The notes beneath the pieces are model-generated. The model searched no databases. It was given only the letters and a program-made list of their open reading frames with translations, and was not told where the DNA came from. Shown in pieces: positions 27,451 through 35,973 of a stretch of 64,000 bases of DNA; position 1 is the stretch's first letter, and every line of letters starts with the position of its first letter. The position numbers and the translations under genes were made by a program. Source of the stretch: Symmachiella macrocystis (GTDB taxonomy: Bacteria; Planctomycetota; Planctomycetia; Planctomycetales; Planctomycetaceae); contig NZ_SJPP01000003.1 of NCBI RefSeq assembly GCF_007860075.1, positions 434,001 to 498,000 on the forward strand, written 5' to 3'.

Positions 27451-30152
27451 AGCTCCCCCCAGTCGTTAGCAGGTTGCGATTCGGGTTGGTTAGAGGGGTT
27501 AACCCTTTGCGGCACGGACTTTGCCTCTAAGTCGTCACGGTCCAGGCCTGACAATTCGCCCTGTTCACACTTTGTCTTTGTATCGGAACTGGATAAACCA
27601 GTCCCACTAAACCCATCAAACCCACTTTCAACATTCCGAACCCGCCAGCGCTTGACACCACCGCCCGCAGGTTTCGATTCAATGAATTGCCCTTGCCAAA
27701 CGCGACCTGAGAGTCCGCGAACCCGGCGACCAAACGTGCGCCCGTTAAAGCGATCCCCACAAATCTCCGCTACTGCTTCAAACAACGCGTCATGGCTGGG
27801 GCTGTCGACGTCACGGCCGAACGTCATTCGCTCGATTTCTTTCGTGGTCAGCCCTTCACCCGAAGAGTCTGCTTGCTCGATACCCACGATCAGCTTGCCA
27901 AGCAATCCGGTCGTATCATCACAGGCAAGAGCCGTTTCCCGAGTAGCTAGCGGATTTTGACCCCCAGCCCAAATGATCGCTCCACGAATCACAGCAGAGA
28001 AATTCTCAAACGACCCCCAATCCCCGCCGGACTGTATCGGGCAGCCAGCGACGAAATAGGCACGCAGGATTGTCAATGCGGCGACCGCCAATCGGGGCCG
28101 TTCCGATTCGATCCATCCAAGCAAATCAGGATGCCGGAATCCCGAACGATCCTCCGGGTGTTCGAGAGATGATTGCAACCGGATCGGCAGACCCCGCCGG
28201 CCGATGTCCGATCCGAATGCCAAGTTGTTGCCCGTTGCGGACCAAACCGTCCGCATCGGTAAATCGCCAGTCATCTGAGATTGCCCAAGCACCCTGCCGG
28301 ACCATACCAATGAAGTAATCGCGGCATCTAACGCGGCCCCACCTAATTGAACGTCGAGGTTGTCAAACAAGACGCTGGGAGTTGCCGCCAACGCTACTGC
28401 CGTGATGACTTTCCGCATTTCATTATCATCGCGGGTAAACGCATGGCGGCCCGCCCGATGACCGTAGGCGATCAGCGTTGCTGAATCAACCAACAATGAC
28501 TTTCCCGCTCCACGTATGTTTGCCGTTATGGCAAACAGCGGGACACAACCGTCTATGCACGATCGGCCAATCATCGAAAGGACCATCGCAACCCAAGCCG
28601 ATCGGTCTGCACCATCAAGCATCGGGAATTCCGCCAACACTTCGTGCAAATCCGACAATGCTTTCGCGGCATCAATCTGAGTCGGCAAGTGTGGCACCAC
28701 AGGAAACTCTACAGTCGGCCGATAAATAAGACCGGTTCGCAAATCGTACCCCGGTGCCTGTAAAATCGAACCGTCAACACGAATCGTCGGCGACTCAATG
28801 ATGCCGGATAGAGGACGTATTGCGCCACCATAATGCCCGCGTCGAAGAACGGCTTCGATCAACCAGCCCGACGGCCGTACGGGTTTGACTTCGATGTCGT
28901 CCTCGACTTCCTTCTCGATAAGCAAGCGACACGATTGTGTGATGCGTTCACGAACTAAACACGACGGCAAAGCACGAATAGCTAATCGTCCGTCTGAACC
29001 GAGGTCATCACTTTCTATTGCGTGAACCAACAGACCACCCCGCACAAATACCCGAACGCCATCTCGGTATCTTTGTTTGATCCATGGAGAATCCCAGCCG
29101 AGTTTACCGAGATGCAGGACGACTTGGGCGGCGACAGCTGCTTCGTCCATCGTGACAATGACCTCCGGCTGTGCTTCAACCCGGTCGTCGTCACCACATG
29201 GTTCCCACTTGGTCGCCGCATCAACCGCTTCGCGGACCAGATCCTCACCGTTTGACAACCGCAACACGTCGCGAACATCGTCGCCCTGCTTTTCTTTGAC
29301 TTGACCTGGCAACCGCGCGACTGCGACAGATGTTGCAATGCCCGACAAATTGCTTGCTGTATAATTGGCACCGCGAACGCCCGACAAGTCCAAGTCAGGT
29401 ACGATGATGATGTCCACACCCGAAAACAGGCGAGCGTACTTGTTCGCCAGCTTGTTTGTCGGCATCCCAGCAGCATGGAAACCAAGTCCAACCAACGCCG
29501 CAGCGTCTTTCACTCCTTCGACCAACAGCCAGGTTTGCCCGGCGACGGGTAACTGACCGGGAAAGAACATTCCGGCGTTGCCCTTGCCACATTTAAATTT
29601 TCCTTTGCTACCGGGCCACAGATCGAAGTACGAATGAACGATGCCAACCTCGCTATAGACGTTCACCCGAGCAACTCGGAACTTTTCTCGTCCCCGTTTC
29701 GCATCCTTCACGCCAAACCGCGTGAACGACTCAACCGGCATTCGCTTATCCCGACAAACTGTCGTGATAATGTCCACTTCCTTAGTCAGCTTTGTCTTGT
29801 CTTCATGTTGTCGATTCAAGCCGAGCCGTTCGGCAAGCCAACGAATTGCATCTGGCATAGTTGTGTCCATCAGCCAAGCTACCGTCGCGATGCCGTCACC
29901 CGGTTTGATCCGGGCCGACTTGTCACCAAAACACTGTCGACAGAATACTGCCCCAGTTTCGTTCACCTCCTTCGCCGCGTTGTAGCGATCATCACCGCCA
30001 CACTTCGGACAGGAACGCCCACGTTCGGACAAGCAATCGACCGGCAGTCCTGCATCCTGCAAAAGGTCATTCCAATGCCCGCGGGCTGCAGCTTTAATTT
30101 CGGGAATCGAAATGCGACTATTTCTTGATGGGGCCTTAGTTCTACTCATCAT
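27447..30152 (-). CDS. Island primase-helicase (zinc ribbon, Toprim, P-loop ATPase)
   Basis: A 901-residue replication protein. It starts with a P4-type primase zinc ribbon (CPKCGGDDRYN ... CRQC, about 40-70). Next is a Toprim-like region with LLVEGVKDAAAL and the acidic pair in VPDLDLSG (about 210-275). The C-terminal half has a helicase-like ATPase with P-loop IRGAGKSLLVDS and a Walker B-like LFDNLD. The tail (after about 840) is Ser/Gln-rich and disordered. Such proteins let a small element start its own replication. Start ATGs at 30152 and 30149 overlap the end of the upstream excisionase gene; a G-rich ribosome site precedes the first. It shares an operon with both neighbours. Confidence 0.82.
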   Translation of the reverse strand: MMSRTKAPSRNSRISIPEIKAAARGHWNDLLQDAGLPVDCLSERGRSCPKCGGDDRYNAAKEVNETGAVFCRQCFGDKSARIKPGDGIATVAWLMDTTMPDAIRWLAERLGLNRQHEDKTKLTKEVDIITTVCRDKRMPVESFTRFGVKDAKRGREKFRVARVNVYSEVGIVHSYFDLWPGSKGKFKCGKGNAGMFFPGQLPVAGQTWLLVEGVKDAAALVGLGFHAAGMPTNKLANKYARLFSGVDIIIVPDLDLSGVRGANYTASNLSGIATSVAVARLPGQVKEKQGDDVRDVLRLSNGEDLVREAVDAATKWEPCGDDDRVEAQPEVIVTMDEAAVAAQVVLHLGKLGWDSPWIKQRYRDGVRVFVRGGLLVHAIESDDLGSDGRLAIRALPSCLVRERITQSCRLLIEKEVEDDIEVKPVRPSGWLIEAVLRRGHYGGAIRPLSGIIESPTIRVDGSILQAPGYDLRTGLIYRPTVEFPVVPHLPTQIDAAKALSDLHEVLAEFPMLDGADRSAWVAMVLSMIGRSCIDGCVPLFAITANIRGAGKSLLVDSATLIAYGHRAGRHAFTRDDNEMRKVITAVALAATPSVLFDNLDVQLGGAALDAAITSLVWSGRVLGQSQMTGDLPMRTVWSATGNNLAFGSDIGRRGLPIRLQSSLEHPEDRSGFRHPDLLGWIESERPRLAVAALTILRAYFVAGCPIQSGGDWGSFENFSAVIRGAIIWAGGQNPLATRETALACDDTTGLLGKLIVGIEQADSSGEGLTTKEIERMTFGRDVDSPSHDALFEAVAEICGDRFNGRTFGRRVRGLSGRVWQGQFIESKPAGGGVKRWRVRNVESGFDGFSGTGLSSSDTKTKCEQGELSGLDRDDLEAKSVPQRVNPSNQPESQPANDWGEL

Positions 30153-30354
30153 TGTCGCCCCCTTTCCGCTGCACATCGATCCATCGGCGTAAGTCGTTGG
30201 GCGAGTAGCGTACGAGCCGTCCACAACGGACGTATGGCAGGCTAGGAGTTTCTTCAAACGTCATCGCCCACAACTTTCGAGGCGAGACGGCCAGCATTGT
30301 TGCGGCTTCTCTTGCGTTCACCAGCAGCACGTTACTTCTTGCTTGATTCTGCAT
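30142..30354 (-). CDS. AlpA/excisionase-like HTH protein
   Basis: A 70-residue winged-helix protein of the MerR/AlpA-like excisionase group. REAATMLAVSPRKLWAM is the helix-turn-helix, and GRLVRYSPNDLRRWID is the conserved wing and following helix. Proteins like this either aid integrase-driven excision or activate element genes. Its stop overlaps the start of the primase-helicase gene. Dyads and short repeats upstream (30421-30542) could be its binding sites. Since the island integrase is broken, any excision function here would have no partner in the element. Confidence 0.88.
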   Translation of the reverse strand: MQNQARSNVLLVNAREAATMLAVSPRKLWAMTFEETPSLPYVRCGRLVRYSPNDLRRWIDVQRKGGDNDE

Positions 30355-30420
30355 AGGGCTTCCCTTTTTATTGATTGCTTGCCGCGAAGTGCGGCTTGCA
30401 TGATCAAAAATCTAAGGGCA

Positions 30421-30542
30421 GTTCCGACATTTTCATTTTGTCGGAACGATTCGCTGTGAAAAGCGTCGTTTTGCCGCAGAAAGCAGCTAGAAGTTTTTCT
30501 CTCGGACAAATTCGAACCACTGTCGGAGCTAATTGTCAGAAC
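30421..30542. repeat. Inverted and direct 9-mer repeats upstream of the excisionase gene
   Basis: GTTCCGACA (30421-30429) and TGTCGGAAC (30439-30447) form a perfect nine-pair dyad with a nine-base centre. Two related copies follow in the same orientation: TGTCGGAGC (30521-30529) and TGTCAGAAC (30534-30542). They lie between two leftward genes, just upstream of the excisionase/primase operon. They could be operators or replication iterons. Confidence 0.6.
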
Positions 30543-31461
30543 GAGATTTCCTCTTTGCTACGCGGTCAAGAAGCGTATCAAACGACTTCTGCGTCATTCC
30601 TGCTTCTTTGGCGAAGTCACTTTTGTATGTGCCAGCGTCCCTTGCACTTACCCAATCGGCGGCCAGCTTGGCTTCCTGCTTTACGGTCTCGCCATTGGCT
30701 TTCTTTCGGCCGCGCCGTTTCGGTCTCGATCTCGTCTCGTCGCTGCCTAGTTGTCCGCCAGGAGTGCACGCATTCCCTTCGGCCGCTGATGGATCGCTTG
30801 AGGTTTGAATCTCGCCCTTCACCCATTCCAAGAACCGTTCGAATTGTTTCAAGCGCTGCTCGACTATGTTTTTTTCCGCTTTAGGATCGATGAGATCCAG
30901 GTTGAGGAACGTCCGCCAGATACCCAATGCCGGTTTTGGCAAGTCTCCGCCGTAAAATGGTTGCAAATCAACAATCGTTGCATGCAAATGACGCTTGTCC
31001 AGATTGCCTTTGTCTATACTGCCTGTTTCGCTGGGAGAATTGAAACGTTTCCAATTTTCCAATTCTCTTCGAACTGCATCCAACGCCGCAAGCCGCTCGT
31101 TTGCGGGAAGTTTGTCTGGGGGAATAACACCGTTTTCGAGGAGCCATCGTAGGTAGGTCAACGGCAACTGCAGATAGTTATTCGGCTCGAATCCCCCTTC
31201 CGCTCGGAGCCAGTCTGTGCATCGTTCCCACAACTCATTTTCGGAACGGTCCTCGCCGAACATCTTTCGCAGTAAGTGCCGAATAGCCGGCCAATCTCTT
31301 ATGCGTTTGGGATCGCCTCCGGAAGCGCAAATTGCAATGTCGAGATCGGCGACTTTTCCCTTGGGGGACCGGCAATTGGAACACGTATCACGGTCGACAT
31401 CGTACTTGGCTAGAGGCACGCCGCAATGCGCGCACGCCGGTGTTGCGGGTGAATCCGCCAT
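30529..31461 (-). CDS. Zinc-ribbon island protein with C-terminal HTH-like region
   Basis: I do not recognise this 310-residue protein as a named family. The N-terminus has a zinc ribbon (CAHC ... CSNC, about 10-33). The middle (about 50-200) is helical and contains NNYLQLPLTYLRWLLENG, and residues 230-260 are a basic linker (RSRPKRRGRKKANG). The C-terminus (DWVSARDAGTYKSDFAKEAGMTQKSFDTLLDRV) looks like a helix-turn-helix with a recognition helix. It could be a DNA-binding regulator or replication accessory. It is the first long gene upstream of the excisionase and lies in the same direction. Confidence 0.65.
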   Translation of the reverse strand: MADSPATPACAHCGVPLAKYDVDRDTCSNCRSPKGKVADLDIAICASGGDPKRIRDWPAIRHLLRKMFGEDRSENELWERCTDWLRAEGGFEPNNYLQLPLTYLRWLLENGVIPPDKLPANERLAALDAVRRELENWKRFNSPSETGSIDKGNLDKRHLHATIVDLQPFYGGDLPKPALGIWRTFLNLDLIDPKAEKNIVEQRLKQFERFLEWVKGEIQTSSDPSAAEGNACTPGGQLGSDETRSRPKRRGRKKANGETVKQEAKLAADWVSARDAGTYKSDFAKEAGMTQKSFDTLLDRVAKRKSRSDN

Positions 31462-31581
31462 TAATTCGCCTCCCGTTGAGAGGGCCGGTTTGCAACCCAG
31501 CGGCGCCGTCCCGATACAATTGAATTAGTTCCTCAAAAAATTCGGCGGCGTGCAACTCACATCGCAACAGCCGGTTTCCTA

Positions 31582-31896
31582 TTAACTGTCATCTCCGTCA
31601 TAAAATGGACGCGGATCCGACAGTTCCGGCCAAGGGGATACATTGCCTGCCAACTCTTCGATCTCGTATTTCAGCCGCGCACGCGCCTCAACCAGCATCG
31701 TGGACAGTCTCGCGTGCGAATGGGAGTCTGGTGGTACTTGTTCGAGGTAGTTGCAGATGCGGATGACAAATCGCGCCATCACAACCGCGCGGGGTACACC
31801 GCTGGCTCGAATCGGTTTGTATGCATCTTGAAGACGCTGTTCTGATCGAGAGCGGCCTAGGCGCTCAAGCGATTTTATACGGCTTTTCAGATTCAT
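31582..31896 (-). CDS. Small helical island protein, unknown
   Basis: A 104-residue protein with no known match. It is basic at its N-terminus (KSRIKSLERLGRSRSEQ) and mostly helical, with an acidic tail (DPRPFYDGDDS). Its ATG lies 32 bases inside the end of the upstream HTH gene, so the two are likely translated together. The pairing of a short helical protein with an HTH protein recurs in integrated elements, but I cannot name a function. Confidence 0.6.
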   Translation of the reverse strand: MNLKSRIKSLERLGRSRSEQRLQDAYKPIRASGVPRAVVMARFVIRICNYLEQVPPDSHSHARLSTMLVEARARLKYEIEELAGNVSPWPELSDPRPFYDGDDS

Positions 31897-32257
31897 TCGC
31901 CAACATTTCCTCCAACTCGCCGACGCGTGCTACAAGTTCACATGACTCACGCAGTTTAGTTGACTGCTCCAATATTGTTCGGGCGGCGGAGAGACGCACC
32001 GAGTCTGATCCGGTGTCGAGTAATTCTACCAACGTCGTTGTTGCTTGAACGGTTGCTGCTGACAGCCGGCCAACCGTTTGGTCGAAAATCCGATTTCGCA
32101 TTTCGGAGACGCGATTTCGAAAACTCACTTCTTGCAAACGACGATACACCGTACGGGCACTTAGTTGCGAAATACCGGCCGCTTCCTCGACGCTCGCCCC
32201 ACGGGCCAACGCTGCTACAAGCAAGTCATCACGGTTTTCACTGACTTTCATTGCCAT
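31865..32257 (-). CDS. Island HTH protein (possible terminase-small-like)
   Basis: A 130-residue DNA-binding protein with a homeodomain-like helix-turn-helix (GASVEEAAGISQLSARTVYRRL, about 14-38), a long helical middle and the segment SVRLSAARTILEQSTKLRES. This layout is frequent in small genomic islands and resembles terminase small subunits, but no large subunit is present here. It is the rightmost gene of the island and could be its regulator. ATGs at 32257 and 32251 are both possible; a TTG at 32278 is less likely. Confidence 0.65.
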   Translation of the reverse strand: MAMKVSENRDDLLVAALARGASVEEAAGISQLSARTVYRRLQEVSFRNRVSEMRNRIFDQTVGRLSAATVQATTTLVELLDTGSDSVRLSAARTILEQSTKLRESCELVARVGELEEMLANESEKPYKIA

Positions 32258-32460
32258 TTCCCGCCATTCCACAGTCAAAACAGATGTAATTCGACGCTCA
32301 ATGATTCCGATTCAGATCGCTTTGTCAATATCTGATTCTTGATGGCCTGTTTTTAACTGAAACCTTGGCGAATTGCAGTTCTCTGCGTCGAGACCATACG
32401 GATGTCATATTAACAGTGTTCGAAGTCATCGCCTCATTGCTAACAGAAATTACCACGTAT

Positions 32461-32486
32461 TGGACTTCCCCACGAATAGTGGGCGC
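32461..32486 (+). repeat. IS3 left terminal inverted repeat
   Basis: TGGACTTCCCCACGAATAGT and the next six bases match the reverse complement of 33839-33864 in 21 of 26 positions. The TG dinucleotide at the tip is usual for this family. It lies 40 bases before the orfA ribosome site. Confidence 0.85.
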
Positions 32487-32525
32487 TCAACTAAGAGCGT
32501 ATACTGCTTGTGAGGAGGATGAAAG

Positions 32526-32813
32526 ATGTCTAAGCGGAAACGGCGAAGTTACACGGAGGAGTTTAAGGCTGAGGCGGTGAAGCTGGTGACCGAACAAGGT
32601 TATTCGCTGGCTGCTGCAGCTCAGAATTTGGGGGTGTCTGCAAACTCGTTGTGGGCTTGGAAACGGAAGATCACAGCTACCGAGGAGGGAGAATCGATGA
32701 CGGAGGACGAACGGTTGGAACTGGGGAGCTTGCGAGAGGAGGTCCGTCGCCTGCGGATGGAGCGTGACATCTTAAAAAAAGCGACGGCCTTCTTTGCGAA
32801 CGAAAAGAACTAA
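32526..32813 (+). CDS. IS3 transposase OrfA (HTH/leucine zipper)
   Basis: A 95-residue DNA-binding half of the transposase: a helix-turn-helix in FKAEAVKLVTEQGYSLAAAAQNLGVS, then a leucine-zipper-like helix (LGSLREEVRRLRMERDILKKA). GAGGAGG lies seven bases before the ATG. The run of seven A at 32774-32780 (codons TTA AAA AAA) is a slippery site, where a -1 shift would enter the OrfB frame, which stays open from there. The fused OrfAB is the active transposase in this family, and OrfA alone acts as a repressor. Confidence 0.93.
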   Translation: MSKRKRRSYTEEFKAEAVKLVTEQGYSLAAAAQNLGVSANSLWAWKRKITATEEGESMTEDERLELGSLREEVRRLRMERDILKKATAFFANEKN

Positions 32814-32857
32814 GGTTTGAGTTCATCGAGGCACACTGCGAAGCATGGCCGATCACG

Positions 32858-33715
32858 TTGATGTGCGAAGTGTTGGCGGTTTTTCGTAACGGTTTTTATG
32901 CGTGGTGCAAGCGTGGCGCGAGTTCGAGACGCCAGCGGCATCGGGAATTGCTCAGCGAGATGAAAGCGATTCACGCCGACAAAGATACAAAGTGTTACGG
33001 TAGTCCGCGGATGCACCGGGAACTGGTCGCGCTGCGCCATTCGGTCAGTGAAAATACGGTGGCGAAGTTGATGTCCGACCACAGTCTGCGTGCTGCTTTG
33101 GCGCCGAAGTTCAAGGCGACGACGGACTCATATCATCCGCATCCGGTGGCGGAAAACACATTAAATAGAGCATTTGAGCAGGAATCTGCGGACCGCGTGT
33201 GGGTGGCGGACATCACGTATATTCGGACGGGTGAGGGCTGGTTGTACTTGGCGTGCGTGTTGGACACGTACTTGCGTAAGGTTGTGGGCTGGTCGATGAG
33301 CGCTCGGATCACGCAGGAGTTGGTGGTCGACGCGCTACGGATGGAGCTGGGCCGTCGTCGGCCGGACGGGGATGCGGCGTTGTTGCACCATTCGGATCGC
33401 GGCAGCCAGTACGCGAGCGGCGCGTATCAGGAATTGTTGAGAGAAGAGAACATCAGTTGCAGCATGAGCCGCAAGGGGAATTGTTGGGACAACGCGATGA
33501 TGGAAAGTTTCTTTGCGAAGCTGAAGAAGCAGCGGGTTCGCCGAGAGGCTTACGCGACCAGGCCGCAGGTGCGTGCGAGCGTGTTTGATTACATCGAACG
33601 TTTTTACAATCGGCTGCGTCGTCATTCGGCGCTGGGTTATGTGAGCCCTGAGCAATTCGAGGCGGCGGCGTGGCGCTCCCTCGAACCTCACCATCAAAGG
33701 CATGGTCCGGAGTAG
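32858..33715 (+). CDS. IS3 transposase OrfB (DDE catalytic part)
   Basis: The 285-residue integrase-core half. The catalytic triad is visible: Asp118 in WVADITYI, Asp180 in HHSDRGSQY and Glu216 in CWDNAMMESFF, giving the D(35)E spacing of IS3. The first in-frame start after the frame opens is a TTG at 32858, but the protein is probably made only as a fusion with OrfA by -1 frameshifting at the A7 run; the frame is open upstream of 32858 back to that site. The HHRP-like N-terminus (CYGSPRMHREL) is normal. Both frames appear intact, so the element may still move. Confidence 0.93.
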   Translation: MMCEVLAVFRNGFYAWCKRGASSRRQRHRELLSEMKAIHADKDTKCYGSPRMHRELVALRHSVSENTVAKLMSDHSLRAALAPKFKATTDSYHPHPVAENTLNRAFEQESADRVWVADITYIRTGEGWLYLACVLDTYLRKVVGWSMSARITQELVVDALRMELGRRRPDGDAALLHHSDRGSQYASGAYQELLREENISCSMSRKGNCWDNAMMESFFAKLKKQRVRREAYATRPQVRASVFDYIERFYNRLRRHSALGYVSPEQFEAAAWRSLEPHHQRHGPE

Positions 33716-33838
33716 CCCTCATCTCCGCCGGTCGTCGTTCGCCGTTTGGGCGAGCGACCGACAACTGGCTCCGACGAAGGCAACTCCTCGCGGAACAAAC
33801 TTTGAAACAGTTAACCTGTATTATCTAACCCGAAAGGC

Positions 33839-33864
33839 GCGCCAACTAATGTTGGGGAAGTTCA
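33839..33864 (-). repeat. IS3 right terminal inverted repeat
   Basis: Reads TGAACTTCCCCAACATTAGT and six more bases on the minus strand, matching the left repeat at 21 of 26 positions. It sits 123 bases beyond the OrfB stop. The spacer between holds no gene. Confidence 0.85.
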
Positions 33865-33949
33865 AACACCATTGGGGGAAGGTCACAGCCGCAAAGGCGA
33901 TACGTTACCAAAACTGTTAACGATCTCGCAGGCAATTGGGTATCGTCAT

Positions 33950-35116
33950 CTACGTTCTTGACTCATTAATAGTTAGTTCAACGTACTTGCTCAGTACCTT
34001 CGCGTATGCATCTTCCGAGAATTTCTCGACGGCATCCTTACGCCCGGCTCGAGTGAACCGGCCACATAATTGACGATCTTTCGACAGTCGTTCAAGTGAT
34101 GTTGAAAGGGCATGAATATCGCCGGATGCGACCGATAGGCCGTTCTGTTCGTGTCGAACAATTTCCTTCAGCCCACCGACTGCCGTGGCAACCAGCGGAG
34201 TCTCGGTTGCCAAGGCCTCCACTGCTGTCCGCCCGAATGTCTCCGATTCGGACGGAATACAACACAGGTCACAGGTGTGATAGAAGCTAACCATGTCCTC
34301 AACGCTGCCCAGAAAAAAGACGCGGCCGCCCGCAGGACCGCTTTGAACTTCCTGTATCAACTCCCGAGCGAATTTTGATTCCGTGGGTCCAGTGACAGCA
34401 ATGTGTACCATCGGATTGTCGTCCAGAAGACGCTCAACCGAACGAAATAGAAAACGATGCCCTTTCACCGGACGGATGGTCCCTGGTACCCCAATGATGA
34501 ATCCCGCCTCTGGCAGTCCAAACATCCGCCGGCATTCTACTGAAGGCCTGCGAGTGACCAGGAATTGCCGTCCGACAGCGTTAGGAAGGATGATCGTGTT
34601 GCCGGCATCAGCTCCAAGAACTGTGTCGCGGCATATACAAGAATTTACGATCACACGTGCGGCAGAGCGTTGAATTATGGATCTGACAACGCTTTTCATC
34701 CAACCCGCCGGCCAACGTAACTCTCCATTCTCTTCTGCAAACATTTCCCGGATATGCCAGATGACTGGAATACCGGCCTGACGTGCCGCTCTGGCGGCAG
34801 CAAAGCTGACCAGAGTGTTGACATAAACGAGATCAGGACGTTTGTCTCGATAGTACGATAAGAACGCCCGAGACGCCTGGGTTTCGCTGTAAATATTATG
34901 AAGAAATCGCAGTACGCCACTGGTTCGCAACCAATTTCGATGGGGAACGACATGCACCGGAAAATTGGCGTCAGCCAATTGACGAACGAATGGTCCGTCA
35001 AACGCAAACGTGACATCAACATCCCAACCATTGGCGACAAACGCGTTCGCAATCATCTGGCAGCCGACACCAGAGCCACTGAGATTGGAACTGTATTGAG
35101 CAATCGAAATCTTCAA
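33950..35116 (-). CDS. Glycosyltransferase family 4
   Basis: A 388-residue GT-B fold enzyme. The N-terminal half begins MKISIAQYSSNLSGSGVG and has WHIREMF; the donor-binding half has GTIRPVKGH, the FLGSVEDMVSFYHTCD segment and the E-x7-E element ESETFGRTAVEAL. GT4 enzymes use nucleotide-sugars with retention of configuration. The sugar cannot be predicted. It starts 14 bases after the sulfotransferase stop, so the two form one operon. It is the gene closest to the IS3 right end and may be the outer boundary of the polysaccharide locus. Confidence 0.92.
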   Translation of the reverse strand: MKISIAQYSSNLSGSGVGCQMIANAFVANGWDVDVTFAFDGPFVRQLADANFPVHVVPHRNWLRTSGVLRFLHNIYSETQASRAFLSYYRDKRPDLVYVNTLVSFAAARAARQAGIPVIWHIREMFAEENGELRWPAGWMKSVVRSIIQRSAARVIVNSCICRDTVLGADAGNTIILPNAVGRQFLVTRRPSVECRRMFGLPEAGFIIGVPGTIRPVKGHRFLFRSVERLLDDNPMVHIAVTGPTESKFARELIQEVQSGPAGGRVFFLGSVEDMVSFYHTCDLCCIPSESETFGRTAVEALATETPLVATAVGGLKEIVRHEQNGLSVASGDIHALSTSLERLSKDRQLCGRFTRAGRKDAVEKFSEDAYAKVLSKYVELTINESRT

Positions 35117-35130
35117 TTAACCACAGCGAT

Positions 35131-35973
35131 CTAAACGGGGCTCAAAACCGGGTCGAAGTTACGATACTTCGACAGCTTGCATTCGATTTCCCTAAAGTTC
35201 CTGACGGATTCTTCGATTGGCCTATTGCTTTGTTTAACAAGCCCTGTTGAAACGCGGGCACTTTCAATGTCAAGAAATGGGAATAATTCACTGTCGAATA
35301 ATCTCTGTGGATCCGCAACCATGTCTTCATAGGCGAATGGCAAGCACCGCTGGTTGATTCCAGTTGTATCAAGTGCTGATCGATATTCGGTGGCGTTTAA
35401 CTGATACAGATCCTCAAGTTCGTCCATATCCACTTCGACATCAGTTGTCCGGAGCTTCTCAGACGCATTAGCGAGGTACTGCTTTGTTTGGTGGGCAATC
35501 TTCAACGAAACGAACTGCCTAAAAACGTCACGACGATAGAGCAAGAGATACCGAGGTTCAGGTAGCGCCGCGTCGAATTCGGCCAGCGAAATATCATGAA
35601 GCGGAAATTGGCCAATAAGAATTTTACACCCACAATGCTCTCCGGGCAAACAATTGATAGACCTCCGCACATGAAGCAGCAGCGATTCTTTCGAGTTTTT
35701 TCTGGGGCGGAATCCGTAGTAGAAAACCGGATTAAGGAATTCATGAGCCATCGAAACATTCGGGATCGAACGCAGATAGTCCAAGACCATGTTTCCACCG
35801 GTCCGTTGTCTGGCCAGCAAGAATAGCGGTTGTTTTCCCTCGTCCCGATGAACAACGTAATTCCATCGCAAGCTCGCCTGATGACGTAGTCTAGCGGTCC
35901 GCTTCGACGCTTTGCGAAGCGATTTTTTTACTGTCTTCCAAAGGCCAACGGATGTCTGAGAATCTACTGGCAT
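35131..35973 (-). CDS. Sulfotransferase
   Basis: A 280-residue PAPS-dependent sulfotransferase. FLLARQRTGGNMVLDYL is the 5'-phosphosulfate-binding loop (in place of the common TGTT or RSGTT forms), and RYLLLYRRDVFRQFVSL is the 3'-phosphate-binding segment with the Arg and Ser. The protein probably sulfates the polysaccharide made by the neighbouring genes or a glycan precursor; this is from context. The ATG at 35973 is chosen, although the frame is open to 36135 and a longer N-terminus with no family match is possible. It lies in an operon with the GT4 gene. Confidence 0.82.
   Translation of the reverse strand: MPVDSQTSVGLWKTVKKSLRKASKRTARLRHQASLRWNYVVHRDEGKQPLFLLARQRTGGNMVLDYLRSIPNVSMAHEFLNPVFYYGFRPRKNSKESLLLHVRRSINCLPGEHCGCKILIGQFPLHDISLAEFDAALPEPRYLLLYRRDVFRQFVSLKIAHQTKQYLANASEKLRTTDVEVDMDELEDLYQLNATEYRSALDTTGINQRCLPFAYEDMVADPQRLFDSELFPFLDIESARVSTGLVKQSNRPIEESVRNFREIECKLSKYRNFDPVLSPV

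Larger units (their letters stand above)
25748..32460. mobile_element. tRNA-Val-anchored genomic island, satellite-like
   Basis: An element inserted at the 3' end of tRNA-Val, with seven leftward genes: a decayed integrase overlapping the tRNA, a TubC_N-like protein, a primase-helicase, an AlpA/excisionase-like protein, a zinc-ribbon/HTH protein, a small unknown and an HTH protein. It has replication and excision functions but no capsid, tail, terminase large subunit, relaxase or transfer genes. This matches the make-up of phage satellites or mini integrative elements. The left border is the tRNA. The right border is inferred only: an IS3-family element begins at 32461 and no copy of the tRNA 3' end was found there by eye. 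Confidence 0.75.
32461..33864 (+). mobile_element. IS3-family insertion sequence
   Basis: A 1404-base element with two overlapping-frame transposase genes and 26-base terminal inverted repeats (21 of 26 identical) beginning TG at both ends. The size and gene order are typical of IS3. No target-site duplication is visible: the three or four bases outside the ends differ (TAT left, AAC right). Both transposase frames look intact. It separates the genomic island from the polysaccharide locus. Confidence 0.9.

Noticed and set aside
32365-32580. Plus-strand frame spanning the IS3 left end
   Set aside because: It crosses the terminal inverted repeat and runs into orfA in another frame; the orfA ribosome site gives the real start.
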